Numbered from the stretch's first letter, positions 33,835-47,218 are shown. The stretch: 64,000 nucleotides of DNA from Tubulanus polymorphus (GCF_964204645.1 NC_134026.1:30814650-30878649); one strand, 5' to 3'. The notes: generated by a model not told the origin, from the letters alone. Numbers and translations are program-made.

Positions 33835-36800
33835 TTTTTTCTTCTTAAACTTTTGTAGAATTCAGCCAGATTTGAGCAGTTATATATATGTAGCAGTTAA
33901 GAAGAACAATGCACCAATTCTGTAATACCTCATCCATCATTTTGTATGAATACCTTATTGTATCTTGGTGCACATGATAAAAGCAATGATATCTGCGTAC
34001 AGAAAAGTTTGACCTGTTTTAAAAGCTATGAATGTTTAAATGATTGATAATGTTTCAACATATTATCCGCGCTTCATTCGTAATAAAAATCGCTACTGAA
34101 ATCAATTTAAGTTTGGTTTCTGTTTTGGTTCCGGGTTGCGGCGGCTGCTGATCGCGCGGAGCCTTCCGTGTCTTCACGGTTGTAGGTAAAAATCTCCAGT
34201 TTAAAATCCCCAAATCTATAAGAAGGTAGAAATCCCCACCACACGATTTTTCAAGAACATTTCAAAGCAAGAAATTCCTGCAATTCTATTCATTTGCAAA
34301 AGACTGCAATATATTTGAACTGTGCAATAAACTCTTTTAGTTGCTTTAAGCTCTTAAATTAACTATTAGATTTGATGAAATTCTTATTTGTCCTATTATT
34401 CATTCCGTACTGGAATATATTTGAACTTTGGTATATTTCACTGTGTGATGCGATACATAATTAGAAATAAAGAACTTTTAATTTGAAATGTTATAAATTC
34501 AAGCTAGTGTACCCCGGTAATATACCGGTGGGGGTATTTGGCCGCATCTTCACTCCTAGGATCTAGAAAAATTGACACGCTGACTGACACGCTGACAAGT
34601 ATAAATTGCATGACGTAAGTCATTTATCCACTGGTTGAATTTAGCCATTTTTTAAGCAAGTAAGTGTCAGTCAATTTTGGTGTAAAACAATTTGCAAAAC
34701 TGCGAGGATGATGGCGTCGCAGGACAACCCACAACCTTAGTGGGAGACCCTGTTTATCTGTTAGGATTTAAACTTGAAGTTGTTGATATATCCGAGATTC
34801 TACGAATGGAAGAACTTTGAGCTTGAGATGAGTTTTTTAATGAATCAAGACCGTGACATGATTCTATCTGATCTTCGTAATTTAAAACCGACGATGTGAC
34901 CGTGAAATGTAGATAGTCACGTGGTTAGTAACCGAATATACACCAGCGCAAGGTCTAATCTAACCGTCACACATCAGTGGGGGCTGATGATGATGATGGC
35001 CATTGTAAACAGCATATTAGGGTGGCAGATATAGTTCTCAATGGTTTTTGAGACATGCTAGTATTTTCAGCTGGGCTGGGCTGGGCCTGTGAGCACTTTC
35101 CAGAGATGTGTATGGTTGCGCCCAGAATTTTTTGATATTCGAACCGGGTGGGCGCAACGTTTCAAAAATCTGTTGATAAAATGAACACTTTAGAGTCACC
35201 CGGCACCCGGTGGTTATTTGGAAAATGTTTCTAGCACATCTTTGCATAATCTTTTGTAAGCATATGTAATTTGTCGCCAGGATTTTGATATGAAACTCTA
35301 TCTTAAATCAACGCAGTGGATATTGTCGGGATCTTTGCTCAGCGGACTGAAGGCAACAGATCCGTGGCCGGGCATCGTTATTCGATGAACCTAAACGGCA
35401 CATGCTTTTTACTCGTAAAAAGAGTAAAACCTTTCTCTGAGAGAGTTTCATTGAATACTCGCACTTTGGGAAGCTGTATACATTTCATTTGTTTCAGAGC
35501 ACTTCAATGATGCTTCAGCCACAGATGCTAAGCACTTATCTGACCCGTGGATGTGGAATAATGATGCAAGATTTATATGCAAAACGTCGATGTGTTACTT
35601 TGACGAATAAAGATCTTAGTTTTATCATGAACATAATGACTTGATTGCTCTCTGCCCTTGTAAAGTCTTAGCAATGGTTATCTGCAATTATATCAACTCA
35701 TATTTATATTACTGCACCGTGCTCCTGCACTATGCACAAAGTTCCAGCGCCTTAATCTTAAGTGCAGCCTCGTAACCGTATTACGTATTGGTTATTAAAA
35801 GGTATTAACTGTTCATCCGATTGTATGCATTATCGTTTACGAGAATAAATTGTTATTATCGATCATCAATAGAGAATGACAGTGAATAGGACATCGCAAA
35901 CAAACCGTCACCACACATGACGTCACCACACATGACTGGTCACATACGCTCACTGGTCACCACGCTGACCACCAGATAAACTGATTAAGTAATTTCAATT
36001 TCAATTTATTTAGTAAGCATGGTTTAGAAACATATCAAAAATAAAAAGAGAGAAAGCTTGTTCTTATGAGAGGCAAGCAAAAAGCCAAAATAAGGCCGCT
36101 ACAGCAATCAGTGACAGAGAAAAAAGAGAGAGAAGAGTATAGAAAGACAAAGAAGAGGAATAAATTGAATCACAGCTCTCGCGCATGATATCCCGGGTTC
36201 GAAGCTTACCGGAACCTTCTGATTCATTTACCGCAAAATTATTGCTTTATGCGTTCTCGCTATTTAGAAAAAAATCAAAAAAAAATTTCTCGGCTTTCAG
36301 AATTGAAAAAGCTCCTGGCTATACGCGGGTCTGAAGAACTTTCACACATGATCTTTGGAGTCAGTTTTCAACTCGGAATCCAGGGTCAAATATTCAAAAA
36401 TGAACTTCAAATGTAGCACAATCATTGAACTGTGTCCTGAGGTCGATTTCACTGACGGGAACTAAATCTTGCTTTAAGTTTCCTTAGTTTGTCATTTGTG
36501 TGTATTATATTTAAGGTCGATTGTTAAACAAGCCTCACATTTCGAATATTGACCCGAGCCATCATAATATTTCTAACTAATGTTACCAAAATAAAAAAGT
36601 ATATATTTTCGAATATACTCGAGTGAGATGATGTCTCATATTTTTCCTGAACATGAACTTGACACTACACCACTCCTCCCACTGCTGAAGGTAACTCTCA
36701 ACATGACGCGACAACATCGCCGATACCTGCGTATAAACTTCCGACCAACTGCTGACAATATGAGACAAAAGTGGAATTTATTTCATCACTCCTAAAATCT

Positions 36801-38125
36801 TTTCAATTCCCCATACAGCATAGACCAATCAACCTCCTCCAGCGTGTATAACTATAGCAACAACAGTGGCGATTATATGTAAATCTAATGAAGATTTTGT
36901 CTCAGTTCTTCTTCTGTGAAATGAATGAATATCCTGAAGCTTATTACTGGAAGCTTATTACTTACGACATCAGGAGTCTAGCTTCAATATCCGCGAGTAA
37001 CGCGGCATGGGCGATGCGGTTATTGACTCATAACCTGCTATAGATATATATAAATATACAGAGGTAAATATAGTAAATGCAATATAACTTCATAATCAAC
37101 AAATACGTTTTTCTTTATTCCATGATCAACATGCACAATTTTGAAGTGAACTTTTTTTTAAACATTTTTATCCTACAAAAACACAACCATTAAACGCCGG
37201 TGTAATTCATCACATCAACCTTTTGTAAAATAAAACAATGTAAACCACTCAGTTCAATCAGTTTATATGAGATCAGCCGTTGTCCTCCCGACTACATAAC
37301 ATTCAAACCATGCAAAATATCATTTCTCCCATTTGTAAACAGTATAAACGTATACTTTATCTTTATATGCGGGTTTCAACCTGCCGCCCCCCTAAGCCTG
37401 GACCATGCACCCCTCACACAAACGATAGATTATCATCATGATTGCCATAAGCCTGATCAACCACACTTCGCATGCGTTCAGTACGTCACTCGAGGCCTTT
37501 ATAATTGAAAATGTACTACCAGAAACTGAACATCCACACTTTAAGGCTTCCAATTGTGAGTTATTTTGAATCAAGAAATGAATTGCAAACACAAGACGTA
37601 AGAAATCTTATCCCCAGACTTTCAAAAACGACACTACACATTTTAATATAGTCCCGGATGTCTGAGGGTGTGGTTTAGGGCGGCAGACTGATACATGTAT
37701 TACAGCCCTCAGGAAGCTAAATGCACGTCACAAATTCTATAAGTAGATATCTAAAATAGTAATATATCAGTTCCAGATTATATCCAAATCTATCGTTGAT
37801 GAAAATTCACATATTGTAAAATAAATTTGGAAACGTGATAAGTTTTTTAATACATATATCCACGAAAATAGTTCAGTAAAGGAATGCGATTTGTAAACTC
37901 GAAGAATTAAATAAGTACAACATTTCTTCAATTACTTTCGAATGATTTTTGGAAGTCCACGCAATGACTAAAAAGTTAAATAAATTCGGAAAAATAATTC
38001 ATAAGATATCGTTTTCTTTAAAAATATCCACGAAAATACTTCTTTGCGATTTTGCGACTTGAAGAATCAGTACAATATTTCTTTGATAACTTTGGAATGT
38101 TTTTTTTTTTTAAAGAAAAGTTGAT

Positions 38126-41100
38126 TTATTTTCCGCGTGATGCACCAAGTCGTCGTCCGAACATGGATCTAGCGCGACAAGTACAAGCGACCGGCAATCG
38201 AATCCACTCGTGTTTGTAAAGATAATGTCCCTCGATGCACGTCCTCTTCAGTACCCGGAAGTTGTAATAAACTACTGAACATCCTTTGAATATGGATCTG
38301 ATACCTTTACAGCGCTCACAACTGCAAACGGCAATCGCTAACACGGCCGGGACACGGTTTGGATCGTGGTGAAGCTCGTAATACCATGGACACAACGATT
38401 GATCATTCTCATCGTTACGTTTGCCAGTATTTTCACAAGATCGTCTGCCCAAATATGTTATATTACTGTAATCGCTAGGATTGATAACGGCCGGGTTAAA
38501 ATTGTCCGATAATCGGATGAAGTATTCGTGCTGTTCGCGAATCTTTTGAAGTACGTTGTTCAAATTAGCCGGTTCTTTGCAGTTATTGGACGATTGCGTG
38601 CCTTCGATCAACAACCAATGGTTATCGGTTGCTAATAGATATACTAATATAATCCAGTGTATCCGGCTCAAATTCACCTGAAAATATACATAATGATGAT
38701 CATGTAATATGGAATTCATAATGCTAATGACTAAGTTTAGGTATTTTAGTCACGCAGTTGATGATCTATTGTTTCAATTTACCACAATGACAGCCAAGGG
38801 AGCTAAAGCAACTGATCACAGTTTCAGAACAGTATAATCAGTTAAAGAATTCTTGAGGATGGCTACAAAAATTGGTCGGCACCGGCCAATCCGGTAAACC
38901 ACTCTTTAGCCGAGGTAGATTTTACGATTGCATTTATTTTGGTGAGACTTTCCATTTTCCCTGATTCTTAGCTAAGACCCAACGCTACTGAGGTCCCTGA
39001 TTCTCAACTCGGTGAAATATTCGCAGCCGTCCCATCGCTACCGAGTTCCCTGATTCTCAACTCGGTGAAATATTCGCAGCCGTCCCATCGCTACCGAGTT
39101 CCCTGATTCTCAACTCGGTGAAATATTCGCAGCCGTCCCATCGCTACCGAGTTCCCTGATTGTCATCTTAGTGAAATATTTACAGCAGTCCCAACGCTAC
39201 ACCGCATAACGTGCCCCAAAGCTGTCCAGGCCGAGGGATACAGCGTGGAGGCTGAGATATAGTGCAGGATCCTGGCTGAAGGGGTACAGGTTCCATCGAG
39301 ATCGATACCTGTTGTACGTTGAGGTGATCTCGATGAAATATCAATCGCAAATTCATTTTTTATTTTCAAATTTCATTGAGCGAAATGTGTTTCTACTTGC
39401 AACATCAGAGAGACCGTTATGATCTGCCAGGAAGAGTAATCTTTCAAGGTCATAGACAAATGATTTAGTCGAGACGATGAGACGTATTATTTACAAAAAA
39501 AAAAACATCAACGGATTAGTAACTAGTCACACAGATTCACTCATCTGAGTCTCACACGCTCTGTAATCCGATTAGAACCTCCCTCGATAAGTGTTTATAG
39601 TAAGCTCTATCTTCTCTACTGTTGAAAATCCCTGATGCAACGAGAAGAGTTGGCGACCTTTTACAATTTGCGATAATTTTTCTCTTGTTTTCGAACAGTT
39701 TCTAAGAAATCTTCAATGAAAGATTGAAGACATTCGTCTTATCACCGAAATGCAATTTACTTCTACAAAACTTTGACATTTATTTCCCAATGGAAATACG
39801 AACAAAAAAATTATCAATCAATGAAAAAATTTCGTTTTTCTTCTAACGCAACGAGCGTCTTGTTATGAGAAGAAGAAAAGAAAAAGAGAGAAAGAAAAAA
39901 CCAAAAGGTTGAAAACGAAATTCATTTTCTAAAAAAAAAAAATTAAATGACACAATATACAATTTTACAAGACTAAATTTATTTATCAAAAGTTTGAATT
40001 GAAATAAAAGACAACTGTGTTTTTAATCGTTTTAGATTTGTATATAATAGGTTTGAATGTTAGCTCTCCGCATCGGTTTGGCTATTTTACCAATAAAAGT
40101 ATCAATAAGTTAAAAACTAACAACCTAAAACTTTTTTAGACATGTTTCACTTTTTTTTCAAAAATAGATTTCGTTTTTAATGTTTTGATTTTGTATAATA
40201 GTTGGGTTATTTCTGATCGCGATGGACTCAGCTAATTTTCACGGTTACTCGTTGAACTTTTAAAATAGATGCGACAGAAATTGATACTCTCGTTGAGAAC
40301 ACAAAAAGGTCGGTTGTGAGTAAACGGATAACTACAGAGGAAAGTAGATGCTTCAACTCCCACTCTGACATTATAACAATATATGTCAAGGTCGTAGAGA
40401 GAGAGAGAGAGAAAGCGAGTGAACGGGAGTAGGTTCAGAGCGTCACCGTACCATGACGACGGTGACCTCGGTTCGTTTCAGATTACACTGCGGAAAACTT
40501 ATCAGACGGATCAAATTTGAAACGGGTCTTTCTGTTCGATTCGGTTGATTTAAATATAGCAATCCCTACGGTATTGTATTACATGTATATACGAGAGAAT
40601 AAACGACACTTTGTGGTGGTTGGGGGCAGCCGTACGAGGTGCGCCATCAATAACAACTTGTGAATCTGAGAAAGGTTTTGAACAATAAGATTCTTTTTCT
40701 AGAAAATTGACCTTTTCGAAACATTTCTCGTTCGACCCGCTCAGCGCCATTCAGATGATCGGTAGTAGGTCAGATATTCATTTTCCCCACAACCCAACGA
40801 GCCAAACTCAGGGCATTATCAATCAGCACATTCGAAGTTTCTTTTTCAATTTCTAAATTTCCCTCAATCCGCTGAGAGCTACTTTGAGGTTTCCCTTCCC
40901 CTCAACCATGGACTCTAAAAACGATGTAGACCAGTGTCTCAAACCCACTGAGCGCCACTCATGGCATACTTAGGAGGTTCAAGAGGTTACGGAATGAGGG
41001 GAGAGAGGTCATATAGAAGAACATCTACCACAGGACCAACGATTCAAACCCACCAATCCACGACTGATGAGACCACACAGACTGCGGATAATCTTTCTTG

Positions 41101-42775
41101 TTGTAACTTACATAAATTTTCATCTTTCGTTTCTTTACTCATACTAAATTTACTATTTCTATTTCTATTAGTTGTTCATCGAAATTTACCAATAAGATCT
41201 TTCTTGAAATTGGAAAAAAGACCCGTGTTTTCGAAGGCACGTTAATTACCACGAAAGATGCTATTCTAGAAATTATACGTTGTGAATTTCTGTGACGGAT
41301 ATGATTTTTTTTTCAATTTCAACGAAAATCACATCATCGCAATGTTGTGAAACACGATACTTGGCGACAAGGATTGTAGCAATTTTTAAGGAATTCATAC
41401 ATTCATTCGATCTGATTATGTTTATACTCAAAGTCACGGCAGTTTCAACATTTTCATCCAGTGAAGCTTTTATTGATTGAAATGCAATTCATAATTTTGG
41501 ATTTTTTGTAAAGAAATTTTTGTAAAGATTTTGTAATGTAAAACGCTTTTAAGCAATAAATTTTTATCATTATTATCGGCTACATTGGTCACTTGTCTGT
41601 CAACGTAGTGAAATTCATGTGGAAATGTGTCTTGTTAAAACGATGTCTTGGCACGGTCCCAGTCCCAGTCTCGCTCCGGCCATGGACTCTTAAACTCATT
41701 TCAACGTTTGTTTTCAAGTTAAATCTTCCAATTAATTGAATACCTCCTAGAAATACCTAATCTATGATCAGTTCTCAATTAATAACTAGGCTTAAAAACC
41801 TTCAAATATTTTCAAATAACACGTCGTAAAGTTTGACCTTTGAACATGAAATGATGTTTAAAGCGAAATGAATCTGAAAAGCGAAATCATGTAGATGCAT
41901 TGAATCATTTCATCAACGCCTTTCGTAATTTGTCGTTATAAAAGAATTAGTGGAATCACCTTAAAACTGACGTTTGAAAGTTTTCTCATAACAATTGTTA
42001 ATTTGGTGAATTATTCAGTGCCCACGAGATCTGGAATGACACCACATAATCACGATTGATAGAACACTATATCCGTGTTGACGCGATGTAGAGAGAATCC
42101 CACAATGATAAGAAAAAGTCCGAAAATGTAACTTCGAGATAGTAGTTTATTTCAACGTTTCGACTATATCCTAATAGTCATCTTCAGGAATAATGTTTTT
42201 CCTGAAGATGACTATTAGGATATAGTCGAAACGTTGAAATAAACTACTATCTCGAAGTTACATTTTCGGACTTTTTCTTATCATTGTGGGATTCTCTCTA
42301 CGACACCACATAATATAAAGGTTTATTGCTATCATCAAGTTGAGACCGGTCACGTGCGGTTAACAGATCCGAAAGCGTTGAATCAGTAAAAGATCATTAG
42401 TTAAAATAATGTAGGATGTGATGAAGTCAGAAAAATGATTAAGTTTGAAGAAAAACCGACAACATGAAGAAAAAACTAAACGAATATTTGGTCCATTAGA
42501 ATTCAGTCGAGACGTCAAATGCTCATTTATTTTTTACTTCTGATAATATTAGACAGTCACTTAGCATCTACGGAAACCAAAAAAGTTTGTCTGAGTTAGT
42601 GAAAAGTTCGACTCGTGTATGTATCGTGCGCCATGTGAGATACTGTGATCTCACATCAGTCTACTTCTCAAAACACATCTTTCAAATAAAAATTGATTCT
42701 AAAAAAATGTGCGAATGAATAAGAAATTTAATATAAACTCACCATAAGTGTGAAAAGATCATGGATAAACATCAT
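38126..42775 (-). CDS. IL-17-like secreted cytokine
   Basis: Two exons: 42775-42743 (11 codons, ending ATG|gtgagt) and 38677-38126, giving 194 aa. The second exon alone identifies the family. CENTGK, SLCPWYYELHHDPNRVPAVL, AVCSCERCKG, RTCIEGHYLYKHEWIRLPVA and CTCR follow the IL-17 order of cysteines around the cystine-knot fold. CPW and DPNR-xP are classic signatures. A hydrophobic stretch (IHWIILVYLLA) near residue 20 is the likely signal peptide, spanning the intron. NxT (NITY) is a possible glycosylation site. IL-17 proteins act outside the cell on IL-17R/Act1 signalling; in molluscs they are induced by microbes. Exon 1 is less certain than exon 2. It is supported by phase 0 on both sides and a TATA-like box just upstream. 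AATAAA overlaps the stop codon. Confidence 0.85.
38990..39185. repeat. 53-bp tandem repeat, about 4 copies
   Basis: The unit starts gagttccctgattctcaact and runs through cggtgaaatattcgcagccg. It lies in the IL-17 intron. A lone diverged unit sits at about 11927-11965 in a lipase intron (gagttccctgattgtcaact), so the monomer is dispersed. Confidence 0.85.
42038..42314 (+). mobile_element. Foldback element, copy 3, with 13-bp target duplication
   Basis: Direct repeats GACACCACATAAT (42038-42050 and 42302-42314) flank an element of about 251 bp. It starts with gaacactatatccgtgttga and has two roughly 100-bp inverted arms. The right arm (plus strand) has CTGAAGA (42202-42208), T, GACTAT (42210-42215), loop TAGGAT, ATAGTC (42222-42227), GAAA (42228-42231). 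The left arm carries the same motif on the minus strand. It lies in the IL-17 intron. Confidence 0.88.
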
Positions 42776-42830
42776 CACCGGTTTTACTCGTGTCGGATCT
42801 CAAATGAGAATCTGCGAAAACGACTGATCG

Positions 42831-42841
42831 CTTTTAAATAT
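42831..42841 (-). promoter_or_regulatory. TATA-like box of the IL-17-like gene
   Basis: The minus strand reads gatatttaaaagcg. This lies 56-66 nt before the proposed ATG at 42775, leaving room for a transcription start about 30 nt downstream. A TATA promoter would suit an inducible cytokine gene. Confidence 0.5.
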
Positions 42842-44253
42842 CATCATTGCACCCACAAAATGAAACCAAGTGTTGCGCGCGCGCGCCACTAACGCCACCA
42901 AAATCTGGTTTCTACATCTCTGGTTTTAAACTGATAGCCTCTGCGACCACGACGGCGTCATTGGGTATTCAAAAATACGCACATAGTGTAGATATACTGG
43001 CGCTTTATATAATGCGACAAGGTTACAAATTCATAAAGTGAAGATCCTAGTTAATTAGAAACAGACGCTATGTATTGAATAAGACCCACGTAATTCGTGA
43101 AATGCGATATTTACGACGTCATATCATCTAAAATTGGTCATTCTAATTAAACTCTGATGAACATGAAGACGAAGGCACCGAAAGTGAAAAGGTTCAAACC
43201 GCAGTAATTACGTGCGACTAAACCACAGTCTCATTGGTGGTCCAGACAACGCCGACCACATTTGACACCCCTAAAATACCATCAAGTGCTATTGACATCG
43301 TAATTTTTCTAAAAGAAAATTCCGCGCATCTAAAATAACTGAATTTACTATAATAAATGATAATTTTCGATGAATGCAGAAACACTTGACCCCCGGTGTT
43401 TAAAGTGTTCAGGGAATTCCAGTTGAATTCTTGCAGAGAACCACGCCTGAGTCTCATTATGACACGGGGGATATAGTCGGTAACCCTACGGAGAACTTGT
43501 CCAGCAGTTGACATTTTGTATGATGCGCATGTCCTTTAGCTATAAACCATAACCCACTGCGCAGCCATCACGCACAATGTGTTTGCTGGAGGAAGATATC
43601 TTTTGTCGCCGTTCAACTGAAAAATGATATATTTTACCTCGAAAATACTTAAAGAAATAAGTAGGTGTAGTTTAGATTCAACAGTGCAAGAAGCTAAAAG
43701 TCTGGGAGAACGGTGAACGATGCTAGAGAAAACATATGTACCGTTTGTAGAGACATCTTCATAATAAGATGAGTCTGAGACTCCCGGGTATTCTAATGAT
43801 ACCACTAGTGCACTGAGAAGCCGAAAAGGTGCTTTTTATGATTGCGTCACGAATACGTCACAAAACAAAATGGAAATAACGACAAACACAAATAATAATA
43901 TGTCTTTAATTCGTACTAAAGAAAACAGGAGGAAAACAAGAGACTACAAAAATACAAAAAAATTCTATTAGAAAAACTTATTTACAGGTTGAATAATTTA
44001 AGGACAAATTCAAAGTTACGTGAAGGCTACATGACTTAGCAGATATAGTAATAATTGAATAGTTAATAGTAGGTATTTTATCTCATTTTTGCTGATTGAT
44101 GTTTATTGATACGTAGCTTAGTTTATTTAAGGTGTTTTGCTAAATGGCTTAGATCTCAGAATTCTAAATGATGTGAGAAGATTGGATCGACCTTTAATGA
44201 GGTCTAAAAACCAATTATTTTGATTAGTCAGAGAAATTACTGAGGATATCGAT
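42842..44253. other. Upstream region of the IL-17-like gene
   Basis: No gene is supported. Minus-strand open frames at 43218-43514 and 43536-43805 have no recognisable domain. GGGAATTCCA at 43412-43421 is one base from an NF-kappaB site but is isolated, about 640 bp upstream. Confidence 0.4.
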
Positions 44254-44339
44254 TCATCCACGGGTTTTATTGAAATTTAATGCAGCAGTAGACATGCAGA
44301 GGTTTTGCAACGAGGGAGAAAGGGCCGTTAGTGAGTTTA

Positions 44340-44708
44340 GTCCCAGTGCCCGAGACGAGTACACTCCCAGTGCCCGAGACGAGTACACTCCCAGTGCCCG
44401 AGACGAGTACACTCCCAGTGCCTGAGGCGAGTTCAGTCCCAGTGCCTGAGACGAGTACACTCCCAGTGCCTGAGACGAGTTTAGTCCCAGTGCCTGAGAC
44501 GAGTACACTCCCAGTGCCTGAGACGAGTACACTCCCAGTGCCTGAGACGAGTATACTCCCAGTGCCCGAGACGAGTACACTCCCAGTGCCCGAGACGAGT
44601 ACACTCCCAGTGCCTGAGGCGAGTTCAGTCCCAGTGCCTGAGACGAGTTCAGTCCCAGTGCCTGAGACGAGTACACTCCCAGTGCCTGAGACGAGTTCAC
44701 TCCCAGTC
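44340..44708. repeat. 24-bp minisatellite, about 15 copies
   Basis: The unit is tcccagtgcc(c/t)gagacgag plus tacac, with variants ttcag and ttag. Because 24 is a multiple of three, both strands stay open (PVPETSTL on plus, ALGVYSSQ on minus). There are no start, splice or conservation cues to call it coding. Confidence 0.92.
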
Positions 44709-44749
44709 CGGTTAGATTAGATTGCGGTCTATTCTCCTGACAAGACACC

Positions 44750-45000
44750 TTCACCCGTCAAGGGATTCGAACCCACTACGCTAAAGCTTTTCCCCAAAGC
44801 TGGTGGAAGCGAGTATGGGAGTAATACCGGACCCCTGGTAGGCGAGGATGCTGACTAGAATAAGTTCGAGGTCAATATATATTTGTCAGACCGTTAGGTG
44901 CTGCCCCTATATATTACAGTAGCGGTGAACATATGAACTAACTATGCAGAAGAATTTTCTTACTGTGGCATGCGGGTAATAAGATAGTTCACAGATTCAC
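44750..45000. repeat. Second tRNA-like/SINE-like copy, rearranged
   Basis: 44757-44862 is the reverse complement of the B-box half of the 14685-14885 module (gggattcgaacccactacgc). It is followed by gaccgttaggtgctgcccct in the same orientation as the first copy. Confidence 0.45.
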
Positions 45001-45149
45001 CGTCAACGATGTGTATAGAGACAGCACATGACGGTTAAGGTATATACAGATAAGAAGCCCTTTATAATGCTAATATTAGGAGAGAATGAATAAATGAGCG
45101 TTATAATGAATTTGGCGTTACGAATTAATTCTAATCCTTTGAAAAATGT

Positions 45150-45360
45150 TGGATTTAACACCCGAACTCCCGGCCCTGCACATCACTATCAGCAATTATA
45201 CTGGGTTCAAAACCCGACCCCCTTAGCTGTATATCATCTATCCATAGGACGAACCTGGACAACCCTGGACATCCTCTATTCAGCATCAGGACCAGTATCT
45301 GCATCAGTATCAGTGATTACTGGGTTCGAACCCGGGACACCCCTGTACACACACTGTACA
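45150..45360 (+). other. Two B-box-like motifs
   Basis: ctgggttcaaaacccgac (about 45208) and actgggttcgaacccgggac (about 45317) fit the Pol III B box and T-arm stem-loop. No complete tRNA can be folded around them, so they may be tRNA-derived remnants. Confidence 0.3.
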
Positions 45361-46637
45361 GCCCAGGGATCACTCTGAATCAATGCCATGGGTTCGATCG
45401 GTCTGATAACTCCAAGCCGAGAGAAAGGTGTCGATCTGTTGCCTGGACCCCAGACATTCAATCTGAAAGGGATGAGTGGAGGGTTCAAGCTGTGTATGAA
45501 GAGTGAACGCTTCAGATTATGTAGACGGTGACAAGTCTTAACGAGTGTCTGAAGGGTATGGGTGGGCACTATCCTCAGGGTAGTGCCAAGCTGCTGCAGA
45601 TTGATACATGCATTAATATAATTTAGGAGTAATCAGACTGATAACTGTATCTCTATCGCAGTGAGAATGGTTTGAAGTCATTTTCCTTAGTTAAATACAA
45701 ATCTTATGGATGAAAGTGAAATTGTTGTATTATCAAAATATGGATCGATGTAAATTAGCCGGGACCTGCTGGAAATCTGATCGCAATAAACGGGTTTTGT
45801 CTTAAACAGTATCGTATCAATGAGGTTCAACTGTCGTCTCGTTTCATTTCATTCACTTGCAGAGAAAAAAGAATCCATGTACAATAGACTTGACTAACTC
45901 GAATCAATTAAGACAAGGTGATAATTGTCACCTGCAGATCAAAAAATTTCAATGAAATAGTTCAATGTGTTTGGTCCGAGCCGATGTAAGCCTGGAGAAT
46001 CATTACTAAAAGTGACTGGACTTGAAATGATTCTAGTTAAGAGAGTCTACCGTACATTTAAAGAAAAAATAACACATACAATTTGTAGCGAACAACTGAC
46101 CACTAATGATACTGATGTTAAAACAACTTGTGGTTAGTAGTTCAATATGTATTGATAGTTCAATAGTTCAACCAATAATCAAACACCATAAAATCAATGT
46201 ATTCATCAATATCATAATCAAACAAGTCAAGAGCAAACCGAGTATCTTGAGTTTAGAGTTTAACATCGTCAGAATGAGATGCAACACAAAAACAATCATT
46301 CTAAAGAAATAAATGTATTTACAAAAACAAACGCAAAGTCACAAGTACATAATCTCCACATATACAGTGCATTCATTCATCACTGTAACAAAACTCTAAA
46401 CCAAAGTTTGACATCCTCAATTATCATTTACAAAATAATTTAACCAGCACAACAAAAACAAGAGAAGCCCTTTGAAATGTATGCATATAAAACGCTAAGT
46501 CGCAGCACATCAGTAATTAATAACCCACAATCAGATTCAACAACAAACCAGCCAATCAAACCATCAGTTCATATTTATTTTTGAATAGATGTACAATGTG
46601 TATTTACATTCAACCTATACTGAAGCAATCAGCCTCA
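45361..46637. other. Unassigned stretch
   Basis: This stretch is AT-rich with no supported gene or clear repeat. Open frames at 45276-45569 and 46106-46312 are not family-like. Confidence 0.4.
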
Positions 46638-47218
46638 GAGAAATTGGTCGGTACCTCTTGAACTACGATAACTCGCGGTAACAAACACTGAAAGTCCCGT
46701 ATTGACGGAGAAATTGGTCGGCATCTCAGGAACTACAATAACTCGCGGTAACAAACACTGAAAGTCCCGTATTGACGGAGAAATTGGTCGGCACCTCTCG
46801 AACCACGATAACTCGCGGTAACAAACACTGAAAGTCCCGATTTGACGGAGAAATTGGTCGGCATCTCTGGAACTACGGTAACTTGCGGTAACAATCACTG
46901 AAAGTCCTGATTTGAAGGAGAAATTGTTCGGCATCTCTGGAACTACGATAACTCGCGGTAACAAACACTGAAAATCCCAATTTGACGGAGAAATTGGTCG
47001 GCATCTCTGGAACTACGCTAACTCGTGGTAACAATCACTGAAAGTCCCGTATTGACGGAGAAATTGGTCGGCATCACTAGAACTACGATAACTCGCGGTA
47101 ACAAACACTGAAAATCCCAATTTGACGGAGAAATTGGTCGGCATCTCTGGAACTACGCTAACTCGTGGTAACAATCACTGAAAGTCCCGTATTGACGAAG
47201 AAATTGGTCGGCATCTCT
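46638..47218. repeat. 70-bp tandem repeat, about 8 copies
   Basis: The unit runs from gagaaattggtcggcatctc to tgaaagtcccgtattgacg. A lone copy lies at about 47885-47935 within the duplicated modules. That suggests the array grew out of one module by amplification (compare 'gatctgatcttttcctgtcg' after both). Since 70 is not a multiple of three, three adjacent units give three reading frames of the same sequence. Confidence 0.92.

Larger units (their letters stand above)
31824..38125. other. Gene-poor 6.3-kb region
   Basis: It begins with the phosphorylase kinase 3' UTR and continues as AT-rich intergenic sequence. One MITE (33592-33834) was found. At about 35990-36110 an A-rich 'caatttatttagtaag' tail resembles an eroded retrotransposon 3' end, and a similar one is at about 12600. 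The open frames at 35038-35510, 36583-36768 and 37392-37592 have no splice context or recognisable motif. Confidence 0.5.

Noticed and set aside
35990-36110. Retrotransposon 3' tail (caatttattt, A-rich, with a similar piece at 12600)
   Set aside because: The likeness is short and low complexity. No reverse transcriptase remnant or target duplication was seen.
40961-41245. Plus-strand frame with a hydrophobic C-terminal stretch inside the IL-17 intron
   Set aside because: It has a membrane-like segment but no splice context, signal or family resemblance. One such frame in 4 kb of AT-rich intron is expected by chance.
43412-43421. NF-kappaB site for the IL-17-like gene
   Set aside because: GGGAATTCCA misses one consensus base, is single, and lies about 640 bp upstream. 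It is kept only as a remark.
43218-43805. Two minus-strand frames upstream of the IL-17-like gene
   Set aside because: They have no known motif, no matching splice sites linking them, and composition like the surrounding sequence.
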